Shown: in pieces, positions 15,742-21,799 of the stretch
Layout: each line of letters opens with the position of its first letter
How positions within the stretch are numbered: the first letter of the stretch is position 1
From: Streptomyces ardesiacus
Lineage (GTDB): Bacteria; Actinomycetota; Actinomycetes; Streptomycetales; Streptomycetaceae
Length of the DNA: 42,968 nt
Assembly: GCF_003112575.1 (NCBI RefSeq)
Contig: NZ_BEWC01000016.1
Span: forward strand, 1-42,968
Direction of reading: 5' to 3'
Translations under genes and position numbers: made by a program
The notes under the pieces: model-generated
Databases searched by the model: none
What the model saw: only the letters and a program-made list of their open reading frames with translations
What the model was told of the DNA's origin: nothing

Positions 15742-15975
15742 ATGGCCAGCAAGGCTGAGAAGATCGTCGCCGGCCTCGGCGGCATCGACAACATCGACGA
15801 GATCGAAGGCTGCATCACCCGACTCCGCACCGAGGTCAACGACCCGGCCCTGGTCAACGAAGCCGCCCTCAAGGCCGCCGGCGCCCACGGCGTCGTCAAG
15901 ATGGGCACCGCCATCCAGGTCGTCATCGGCACCGACGCCGACCCGATCGCGGCGGAGATCGAAGACATGATGTGA
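15742..15975 (+). CDS. nagF: PTS EIIB component NagF
   Basis: A 77-residue free-standing EIIB domain of the glucose family. Cys24 in EIEGCITRLRTEV is the phosphorylated residue. It passes phosphate from EIIA to the sugar bound in NagE2 (and perhaps NagE1). Start 15742 follows GGGAGAACGAAC. It is divergent from nagE1 and ends in a hairpin, so it is transcribed alone. EIIA is not in this window. Confidence 0.95.
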   Translation: MASKAEKIVAGLGGIDNIDEIEGCITRLRTEVNDPALVNEAALKAAGAHGVVKMGTAIQVVIGTDADPIAAEIEDMM

Positions 15976-16003
15976 GCCACCGGATTCGACCGGGCTCACC
16001 GGC

Positions 16004-16035
16004 AAGGGGCCGCTCCCGCACGGGAGGGGCCCCTT
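16004..16035 (+). terminator. Terminator of nagF
   Basis: AAGGGGCC-G-CTCCCG (16004-16018) pairs with CGGGAG-G-GGCCCCTT (16021-16035), with one internal mismatch. It lies between nagF and a convergent membrane-gene pair. Confidence 0.8.
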
Positions 16036-16052
16036 CGTCGTGGGCGCCCGCC

Positions 16053-16424
16053 TCACGGACGCCGTCGAACCGCCGGGTCCCCTCCGGCCCGCCCGGTCAC
16101 CCGGTCCACCAGGGCGAAGACGGCCAGAGCGGCCGTCGACGCGGCCCCCGTGGCCACGGCGTCCGCCCCGTACCGGCCCAGCTCCGGCCGCAGCACGTCC
16201 ACGAGCCCGAACAGCACGACGGACCCGACGACGCCCGCCGCGACAGCCGCCCGCCAGCAGCGGTGATACACGAAGAACCATCGCCCCAGGCCCGCGCAGA
16301 TCAGCGGTGCCGGGGACAGCTCCGGCCGATCGAGGACGGCGAGCACCCCGTACCCGGCACCGCTGACCGCCCAGCACACGGCGCCGGCCCGCGCCGCCCC
16401 GCGCCAGGACACGGGCCGCCTCAC
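16053..16424 (-). CDS. Small membrane protein, second gene of a coupled pair
   Basis: A 123-residue protein starting at GTG 16424, which overlaps the TGA of the upstream gene as GTGA. Hydrophobic segments occur near residues 12-30, 38-52, 56-75 and 88-106, so about four membrane spans. A conserved-looking WFFVYHRCWRAA lies in the middle. I do not recognise the family. The overlap implies translational coupling and a joint role with the partner encoded at 16421-16786. Confidence 0.65.
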   Translation of the reverse strand: MRRPVSWRGAARAGAVCWAVSGAGYGVLAVLDRPELSPAPLICAGLGRWFFVYHRCWRAAVAAGVVGSVVLFGLVDVLRPELGRYGADAVATGAASTAALAVFALVDRVTGRAGGDPAVRRRP

Positions 16425-16786
16425 CCGCGCCGCCCGTGCCGCCCGCCGGCGACGCCTCCGGCCCGGACGCGGGCCCGCCGCTCGGAGACCCCCGCCGCGG
16501 CCACCGAGAAGAGCAGCAGCGGACCGGCGACCCAGTGCAGCAGGGTCATCGGCCAGGCCGGCGCCGCGCCGACCAGCAGAGCCGTCATCCTGACGGCCAT
16601 ACACACACCCAGCAGCACATAAGCGATCCCCCAGACGCGGACCACCCACACCGGACCCGTGATCGGCTGCGGCGGCCGGCCCGGCCGCAGGACGGCCAGC
16701 CCGCCCCACCCCGCGCAACCGACTGCCAGGACGGCCACGAACACCGCCCCCGCCGTGTCCAGCGCATCGGTCTCGATCCCGGGCAT
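16421..16786 (-). CDS. Small membrane protein, first gene of a coupled pair
   Basis: A 121-residue protein with about three to four membrane segments (11-31, 47-68, 78-98) and a basic, Gly/Arg-rich tail. The start at 16786 has only a weak GAGAG upstream. It overlaps the next gene by four bases. Divergent from rph, with a shared 206-base promoter region. No family recognised. Size and topology suggest a subunit of a small membrane complex rather than a transporter by itself. Confidence 0.65.
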   Translation of the reverse strand: MPGIETDALDTAGAVFVAVLAVGCAGWGGLAVLRPGRPPQPITGPVWVVRVWGIAYVLLGVCMAVRMTALLVGAAPAWPMTLLHWVAGPLLLFSVAAAGVSERRARVRAGGVAGGRHGRRG

Positions 16787-16979
16787 GCGCGCCGCACTCT
16801 CCCCACGTCATGCGGCCCCCACACCAAGGTCCGCCCCCGGTCGGCATGATGACAGTCCGCGCGCGTCACTTCATGTGCCGTCCGCGGCAGCCGGTCCGGC
16901 CACCGCCTTCCGGCCTCCGGCAACACGGGCCGCCCGCGGACCGCACCGCCGCGCCATCCGGGCCGCCCGCGCGCTGGAT

Positions 16980-16985
16980 TAGGCT
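16980..16985 (+). promoter_or_regulatory. -10 hexamer of rph (leaderless)
   Basis: TAGGCT ends seven bases before the rph ATG. The same hexamer and spacing recur before the DUF1707 gene (27177). Confidence 0.45.
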
Positions 16986-16992
16986 CACCCGC

Positions 16993-17733
<741 letters not shown>

Positions 17734-17815
17734 AGCGGGTAAAGGGAACGCCAAGGGCACGCAACTCGGCCGCCCCCGGGAGCGTCCCTAGCGGTACAGA
17801 GCAGTACAGCACCAC

Positions 17816-17844
17816 GGGCGTACGGCGAACCCCGCCGTACGCCC
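17816..17844 (+). terminator. Hairpin after rph
   Basis: A perfect 12-bp stem, GGGCGTACGGCG (17816-17827) with its complement at 17833-17844, and a 5-base loop. It lies about 80 bases after rph and 58 bases before the next start, so it may also affect that gene's leader. Confidence 0.65.
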
Positions 17845-17901
17845 GCCGTCGCACCGCACACGGGCCCGCCCGGCCCTGTCCCAAGGGGAGGACCGAGACC
17901 C

Positions 17902-18306
17902 ATGGCCGCGAGCCGCCACCGCAGCCTTCGCCGCACCGCCGTCACCGCCGCCACGGTGGCGGCCATCGCCCTGACCACCGGCCTCACCACCGGCTGCGAC
18001 GCCGTCGACAAGGCCCTGGACTGCGTGCGCACGGCCGACGCGATAGCCGACAGCGTCACCGAACTCCAGCAGGCGGTGGAGAACACGGACGACCCCACCC
18101 AGTGGGAGGAGTCCCTCGACTCCATCGACAAGAACCTCGGCAGGATCGGCGACCAGACCGACAACGCCGACGTCAACAAGGCCGTCGACTCCCTCGGCGA
18201 GGCCGTCGACAACGTCCGCACCGCGGTGAAGAACGGCGACGAGACCCCCGACCTCAGCCCCGTCACCGACGCGGCGGGCGAACTGACGAAGGTCTGCACG
18301 CCGTAG
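17902..18306 (+). CDS. Putative secreted lipoprotein
   Basis: A 134-residue protein. An Arg-rich N-terminus (SRHRSLRRT) and Ala/Thr-rich hydrophobic core lead to LTTGC at Cys32, an imperfect lipobox because Thr rather than Leu is at -3. The mature part is acidic and helical, with repeated Asp/Asn-rich helices (VDKALDCVRTADAI, DSVTELQQAVENTDD, VDSLGEAVDNVRTAV) and three Cys in all. GGAGG sits nine bases before the ATG. Function is unknown; a surface helical bundle is the most that can be said. It separates rph from rdgB. Confidence 0.8.
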   Translation: MAASRHRSLRRTAVTAATVAAIALTTGLTTGCDAVDKALDCVRTADAIADSVTELQQAVENTDDPTQWEESLDSIDKNLGRIGDQTDNADVNKAVDSLGEAVDNVRTAVKNGDETPDLSPVTDAAGELTKVCTP

Positions 18307-18382
18307 GGCGGCAGGAGGGCCCGGCGAGGGCCGGGGAGAGCCCGGCAGGGCGGGACACGGGGGCTCCGGAATACTGACCCCC

Positions 18383-18985
18383 ATGACCCGCCTCATCCTC
18401 GCCACCCGCAACCCCGGCAAGATCACCGAACTCAGGGCCATCCTCGCCGACGCGGGCCTGCCCCACGACCTCGTCGGCGCGGACGCCTACCCGCACATCC
18501 CCGACGTCAAGGAAACCGGCGTCACCTTCGCCGAGAACGCCCTCCTCAAGGCGCACGCCCTCGCCCGGGCGACCGGCCTCCCCGCCGTCGCCGACGACTC
18601 CGGCCTCTGCGTCGACGTCCTCAACGGCGCCCCCGGCATCTTCTCGGCCCGCTGGGCAGGCCGCCACGGCGACGACAAGGCCAACCTCGACCTCCTCCTC
18701 GCCCAGCTCGCCGACATCGCCGACGAACACCGCGCCGCCCACTTCGCCTGCGCGGCGGCCCTGGCCCTGCCCGACGGCACGGAGCGCGTGGTCGAGGGCC
18801 ACCTCCCCGGCACCCTCCGCCACGCCCCGGCCGGCACGGGCGGCTTCGGCTACGACCCGATCCTCCAGCCGGACGGCGAGACACGGACCTGCGCGGAACT
18901 GACGGCGGAGGAGAAGAACGCGATCAGCCACCGGGGGAAGGCGTTCCGCGCACTGGTCCCGGCGGTACGGGAACTGCTCGGCTGA
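18383..18985 (+). CDS. rdgB: dITP/XTP pyrophosphatase (RdgB/HAM1)
   Basis: A 200-residue house-cleaning enzyme that hydrolyses dITP, ITP and XTP to monophosphates, keeping deaminated purines out of DNA and RNA. Family motifs: ATRNPGKITEL (7-17), TFAENALLKA, the catalytic ADDSGLCVDVLNGAPG, GFGYDPI and the terminal SHRGKAFRAL. An AATACT hexamer ends seven bases before the ATG and no ribosome site is present, so translation is probably leaderless. A strong hairpin follows before the tRNA gene. Confidence 0.95.
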   Translation: MTRLILATRNPGKITELRAILADAGLPHDLVGADAYPHIPDVKETGVTFAENALLKAHALARATGLPAVADDSGLCVDVLNGAPGIFSARWAGRHGDDKANLDLLLAQLADIADEHRAAHFACAAALALPDGTERVVEGHLPGTLRHAPAGTGGFGYDPILQPDGETRTCAELTAEEKNAISHRGKAFRALVPAVRELLG

Positions 18986-18995
18986 CTCAAGAATG

Positions 18996-19032
18996 AGGGC
19001 CCTGTACCTACGTTTCGCAGGTACAGGGCCCT
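18996..19032. terminator. Terminator between rdgB and the tRNA
   Basis: A perfect 14-bp stem, AGGGCCCTGTACCT (18996-19009) with its complement at 19019-19032, and a 9-base loop. It ends rdgB. It also begins two bases past the tRNA 3' end on the minus strand, so it can end that transcript too. Confidence 0.88.
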
Positions 19033-19033
19033 G

Positions 19034-19107
19034 TGCGCCCGGTCGGATTCGAACCGACAAACACAACCACCTAAAGATTGCCGCTCGGCCAGTTGGCGTA
19101 CGGGCGC
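19034..19107 (-). tRNA. tRNA-like gene, anticodon UAG, class I fold
   Basis: Read on the minus strand, a 74-nt cloverleaf. The 7-bp acceptor is GCGCCCG/CGGGCGC with discriminator A and no encoded CCA. The anticodon stem CAATC/GGTTG closes the loop TTTAGGT, giving anticodon UAG (19073-19071), which would decode Leu CUA. The variable loop is only five bases (TGTTT), and the T-arm is GTCGG-TTCGAAT-CCGAC. Genuine bacterial tRNA-Leu has a long variable arm, so anticodon and architecture disagree. The D-arm (CGCCAACTGGCCGAGCGG) pairs poorly: at best GCC/GGC, which shares a base with the anticodon stem. The perfect acceptor and T stems suggest selection rather than decay. The amino acid carried is uncertain. 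Confidence 0.75.
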
Positions 19108-19916
19108 CCGACCGGGCCTACTTTACTGGGCGCAGTATGCCGCCGTCGGCCGCCTCGGCACCAGGTGGCGGTGGCGGCATGACAGTTGGGGCACAGCAAC
19201 CGAAGGTTCTCCTGCCGATCGTCGCTCCAGTCGCCGTTGACGTGGTCGACTTCCAGCGTCATGGGCTTGCCGAGCCACTCGGGGCCCGTACCGCAGCCGT
19301 CACAGGTGTCGGGGACGCCGACTGCGAGTTGGGGCACAGGAGGCGGAGGTTTTCGACGCGGTTGTTGCGCCAGTCGCCGTCGATGTGGTCGACCTCGAGG
19401 GGGGATCGGGCGTCCGTGCCAGATGCCGTCGTTGTCGCACAGGGCGCACCGCTTGGGCGCGCCCACGGCCGCCATCGCCCACTTGAGTCGATCACTGGGA
19501 ATACGCCTCGCATCGGCGGGCGACTGCTCGACGAGCAAGCCTTCAGGCGACCGGGGGCGCCGGGGCTTCCCCTTTCGGGTCGGCATCTGGAAGTGCGAGA
19601 TGTCGATGCCGTAGGCCTTGATCCGCCGGCTGATGTGCGTGTGGTGTCCGCCGACCACTTCCAGTCCGAGATGCCGGAGTACCTCGCACATGTTCGTCGA
19701 AGCGGTGACTGCCTCCTGGAGTACCTCCCGGGTCCACCGCACTCCCTCGCGCTGGAAGTGCGACACGTCCACCCCCAACTTCTTCATCCGTCCCAGCACG
19801 TAGCGGCGTGTCGAACTCTCCGGATCCACCCCCAACCGCACCAACGCCTCCGACAACGTCCGCGCCCCCCGGGCCGCCTCCGCCAGCCGTTCCCGGCTGT
19901 ACGCACTCTCCCCCAT
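19071..19916 (-). CDS. HNH endonuclease-like protein with scrambled middle
   Basis: A 281-residue ORF from ATG 19916 (GGAGG eight bases upstream). Residues 6-54 and 61-109 are two related helix-turn-helix-like repeats, each ending in V/IDxSHF. A zinc knuckle RCALC (156-160) opens a first HNH module, but residues about 171-196 are low-complexity: the matching LEVDHIDGDW...LLCPN sequence is present in the next frame (19399 to about 19325). A second, complete HNH module follows in the original frame: CDGCG, LEVDHVNGDW (221-230), ENLRLLCPNCH. The last 12 codons run into the tRNA, and the TAG stop is the tRNA anticodon. It may be a DNA nicking enzyme with one broken domain copy, or a decaying gene. 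Confidence 0.6.
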   Translation of the reverse strand: MGESAYSRERLAEAARGARTLSEALVRLGVDPESSTRRYVLGRMKKLGVDVSHFQREGVRWTREVLQEAVTASTNMCEVLRHLGLEVVGGHHTHISRRIKAYGIDISHFQMPTRKGKPRRPRSPEGLLVEQSPADARRIPSDRLKWAMAAVGAPKRCALCDNDGIWHGRPIPPRGRPHRRRLAQQPRRKPPPPVPQLAVGVPDTCDGCGTGPEWLGKPMTLEVDHVNGDWSDDRQENLRLLCPNCHAATATWCRGGRRRHTAPSKVGPVGRPYANWPSGNL

Positions 19917-20001
19917 ACGTCCCCTCCGTCCCGGCCGCGTGTTCGCGGCCTCGTACGGAGTAACGAACCGTTTATCGGACCGACACGCACGGCATGCGGA
20001 A

Positions 20002-20033
20002 GGGCCCGTGACGGAATGCTCTGCCACGGGCCC
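20002..20033 (-). terminator. Terminator of bcp
   Basis: GGGCCCGTG (20002-20010) pairs with CACGGGCCC (20025-20033) around a 14-base loop, just beyond the bcp stop. Confidence 0.65.
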
Positions 20034-20046
20034 CGCCAGGGGGACC

Positions 20047-20514
20047 TCAGATCCCCAAGTCCTTGATGATCTTGGCCACGTGGCCCGTCGCGCGGACGTT
20101 GTACAGGGCCCGTTCGACCTTGCCCTGTTCGTCGACCACGATCGTGGAGCGGATGACGCCCATGTAGGTCCTGCCGTAGTTCTTCTTCTCGCCGAAGGCG
20201 CCGTACGCGTCGAGGACCTTCTTGTCCGGGTCGGCGAGGAGGGTGACCTTCAGGGACTCGGTCTCGCGGAACCTGGCCAGCTTCTCGGGCTGGTCGGGGG
20301 AGATGCCGATGACGTCGTACCCGGCGCCGGCCAGCAGGTCGAGGTTGTCGGTGAAGTCGCACGCCTGCTTCGTGCAGCCGGGGGTAAGCGCCGCAGGGTA
20401 GAAGTAGACGATGACCTTGCGGCCCTGGTGGTCGGACAGGGACACCTCGTTGCCGTCGGCGTCCGGGAGGGTGAAGGCCGGGGCCTGGTCCCCGGGCTGG
20501 AGTCGCTCGCTCAT
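20047..20514 (-). CDS. bcp: Thioredoxin-dependent peroxiredoxin, BCP/PrxQ type
   Basis: A 155-residue peroxiredoxin that reduces hydrogen peroxide and organic peroxides. The peroxidatic Cys47 and resolving Cys52 lie in TPGCTKQACDF, the five-residue spacing of atypical 2-Cys PrxQ enzymes. N-terminal GDQAPAFTLPDADG and the middle GISPDQPEKLARF are typical. Cytoplasmic, recycled by thioredoxin. It is divergent from the DUF3618 gene with a palindromic operator candidate between them, and is followed by a hairpin, so it forms a single-gene unit. Confidence 0.95.
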   Translation of the reverse strand: MSERLQPGDQAPAFTLPDADGNEVSLSDHQGRKVIVYFYPAALTPGCTKQACDFTDNLDLLAGAGYDVIGISPDQPEKLARFRETESLKVTLLADPDKKVLDAYGAFGEKKNYGRTYMGVIRSTIVVDEQGKVERALYNVRATGHVAKIIKDLGI

Positions 20515-20560
20515 CTGGTCAGCGTAACGGGGGGTCCTGACCGTGCGAGCGGGCCTGGAG

Positions 20561-20587
20561 CTGACAGACTGTCCGGGACAGTGTCAG
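20561..20587. promoter_or_regulatory. Nested palindrome between bcp and DUF3618
   Basis: Outer arms CTGACA (20561-20566)/TGTCAG (20582-20587) and inner arms CTGTCC (20569-20574)/GGACAG (20576-20581) form one nearly perfect dyad. It is centred 32 bases before the DUF3618 start and about 60 bases from bcp, as expected of an operator for one or both. Confidence 0.5.
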
Positions 20588-20606
20588 AGGACTTCGGAGG
20601 CGTACG

Positions 20607-20939
20607 GTGGCGGACACGTCGGACATCAGAACCCCGGCGCAGATCGAGGCGGACATCAAGCGCCGCCGCGAGGTGCTGGCCGAGACGCTCGACGAGCTCG
20701 GGATGCGGGTGCACCCGAAGACGATCGTCGACGACGCGAAGGCCAAGGTCGCCGCCAGCGTCGATCACACCCTCGGCCGGGCGTACGTCCAGGTCAACCG
20801 GGTGGTCAGCGACGTGAAGGCGCAGTTCGTGGACGAGGAGGGCGCCCCGCGGATGGAGCGGGTCGTGCCGGCCGCGCTGCTGGTGGCCGGGGTCGTGGGG
20901 CTGCTCGCCCTGAGCGGCACCCGGCGGCGGAAGCGCTGA
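20607..20939 (+). CDS. DUF3618 membrane protein
   Basis: A 110-residue protein starting at GTG, with GGAGG about nine bases upstream. The N-terminal half matches DUF3618: TPAQIEADIKRRREVLAETL and LGMRVHPKTIVDDAK. The C-terminus has one membrane helix (PAALLVAGVVGLLALSG, about 87-103) followed by RRRKR. Function is unknown in the family; members look like cytoplasmic helical domains anchored at the membrane. The GroES-like gene starts 24 bases downstream, suggesting one transcript or two very close promoters. Confidence 0.88.
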   Translation: MADTSDIRTPAQIEADIKRRREVLAETLDELGMRVHPKTIVDDAKAKVAASVDHTLGRAYVQVNRVVSDVKAQFVDEEGAPRMERVVPAALLVAGVVGLLALSGTRRRKR

Positions 20940-20962
20940 GCGGGGGCAGGTAGGTTCAGGGC

Positions 20963-21319
20963 GTGAGCGCCAAGAGAAACGAGCACGGTCCCCAGGACGA
21001 CAAGCTGCCCATCCGGATGCTGCACGACCGCGTACTCGTGCGGCAGGACACCGGCGAGGGCGAGCGGCGTTCCGGGGGCGGCATCCTGATTCCCGCGACG
21101 GCGGCCGTCGGCAAGCGGCTGGCCTGGGCCGAGGTCGTCGCGGTCGGGCAGAACGTACGGACCGTGGAGCCGGGCGACCGGGTGCTGTACGACCCGGAGG
21201 ACCGTGCCGAGGTCGAGGTGCGCGGTGTGGGCTACGTGCTGATGCGCGAGCGTGATCTGCACGCCGTGGCCGCGGACCGGTTCGAGGGGTCGGAGGACTC
21301 CACCGGGCTGTACCTCTGA
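20963..21319 (+). CDS. GroES-like co-chaperonin paralogue
   Basis: A 118-residue protein with the chaperonin-10 fold: IRMLHDRVLVRQD at the start, a mobile loop GEGERRSGGGILIPATA, then AEVVAVGQNVRTVEPGDRVLYDP. It differs from canonical GroES by a polar N-terminal extension and a C-terminal tail of about 20 residues (VAADRFEGSEDSTGLYL). It could bind a chaperonin or act alone; partner unknown. It starts at GTG without a ribosome site, six bases after TAGGTT, so it may have a leaderless promoter despite the close DUF3618 gene. Confidence 0.85.
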   Translation: MSAKRNEHGPQDDKLPIRMLHDRVLVRQDTGEGERRSGGGILIPATAAVGKRLAWAEVVAVGQNVRTVEPGDRVLYDPEDRAEVEVRGVGYVLMRERDLHAVAADRFEGSEDSTGLYL

Positions 21320-21342
21320 ATCACGGGTTCGAGTCGGACCCA

Positions 21343-21372
21343 GGGGGCTGGTGATCAAGGTCACCAGCCCCC
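21343..21372 (+). terminator. Terminator of the GroES-like gene
   Basis: A perfect 12-bp stem, GGGGGCTGGTGA (21343-21354) with its complement at 21361-21372, and a 6-base loop, directly before the riboswitch transcript. Confidence 0.85.
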
Positions 21373-21398
21373 TCCGCCTGTCTTTGCTACCTTGGGAA

Positions 21399-21450
21399 GC
21401 ACCCCGACGAGACGCGCCGTACCGGGCTGAAGGAAAAGACGACGCACCCC
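21399..21450 (+). promoter_or_regulatory. Guanidine-III riboswitch (ykkC-III)
   Basis: CCCGACGAGACGCGCCGTAC, then CGGG, then GGAAAAGACGACGC match the ykkC-III consensus (GGACGAG-GCGCCGUACCCGGU-ACAAGACGGCGC), a compact pseudoknot that binds free guanidinium. It ends 29 bases before an SMR guanidinium exporter, the classic target. In this class guanidine binding turns expression on, usually by freeing the ribosome site. The GGAGG at 21466-21470 is the likely controlled site. Confidence 0.9.
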
Positions 21451-21478
21451 GTTCATTTCGTTCACGGAGGTGCCTGTC

Positions 21479-21799
21479 ATGGCATGGGTTCTGCTCGTCG
21501 TCGCCGGTCTGCTCGAGGTCGGCTGGTCGATCGGGATGAAGTACACCGACGGTTTCACCCGGCTGTGGCCGAGTGTGTTCACCGGCGCCGGGATCGTCGC
21601 GAGCATGATGCTGCTGTCCTACGCCGCCCGGACGCTGCCCATCGGTACCGCCTACGGCGTGTGGGTGGGCATCGGTGCGGCCGGGGCGGCGGTGCTCGGC
21701 ATGCTGGTGCTGGGCGAGCCGGCGACCGCCGCCCGGATCTTCTTCATCGGCCTGCTGCTGGTCGCCGTGGTGGGTCTGAAGGCGACCTCCGGTCACTGA
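21479..21799 (+). CDS. gdx: Guanidinium exporter, SMR family (Gdx/SugE)
   Basis: A 106-residue protein with four membrane helices and the essential proton/substrate residue Glu13 (GLLEVGWSIGMKYTDGF). It is close to E. coli Gdx (SugE) throughout, including LPIGTAYGVWVGIGAAGAA and LGEPA. It works as a dual-topology dimer exchanging guanidinium for protons. Start 21479 has GGAGG eight bases upstream; a GTG at 21470 would overlap that site. The guanidine-III riboswitch upstream supports the substrate assignment over a general drug exporter. Its last seven bases overlap the convergent PBP gene. Confidence 0.95.
   Translation: MAWVLLVVAGLLEVGWSIGMKYTDGFTRLWPSVFTGAGIVASMMLLSYAARTLPIGTAYGVWVGIGAAGAAVLGMLVLGEPATAARIFFIGLLLVAVVGLKATSGH

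Noticed and set aside
19034..19916. Genomic island or integrated element at the tRNA
   Set aside because: No integrase, no duplicated tRNA 3' end and no shift in composition; flanking genes are conserved core genes.
19071..19916. Homing endonuclease or intron carrying the HNH gene
   Set aside because: The gene stands alone, no intron or intein borders are seen, and the tRNA acceptor halves are continuous.
21399..21450. Guanidine-I (ykkC) or guanidine-II (mini-ykkC) riboswitch
   Set aside because: The long ykkC core and the paired ACGR hairpins are absent; the ACGAG...GCGCCGTAC order fits class III.
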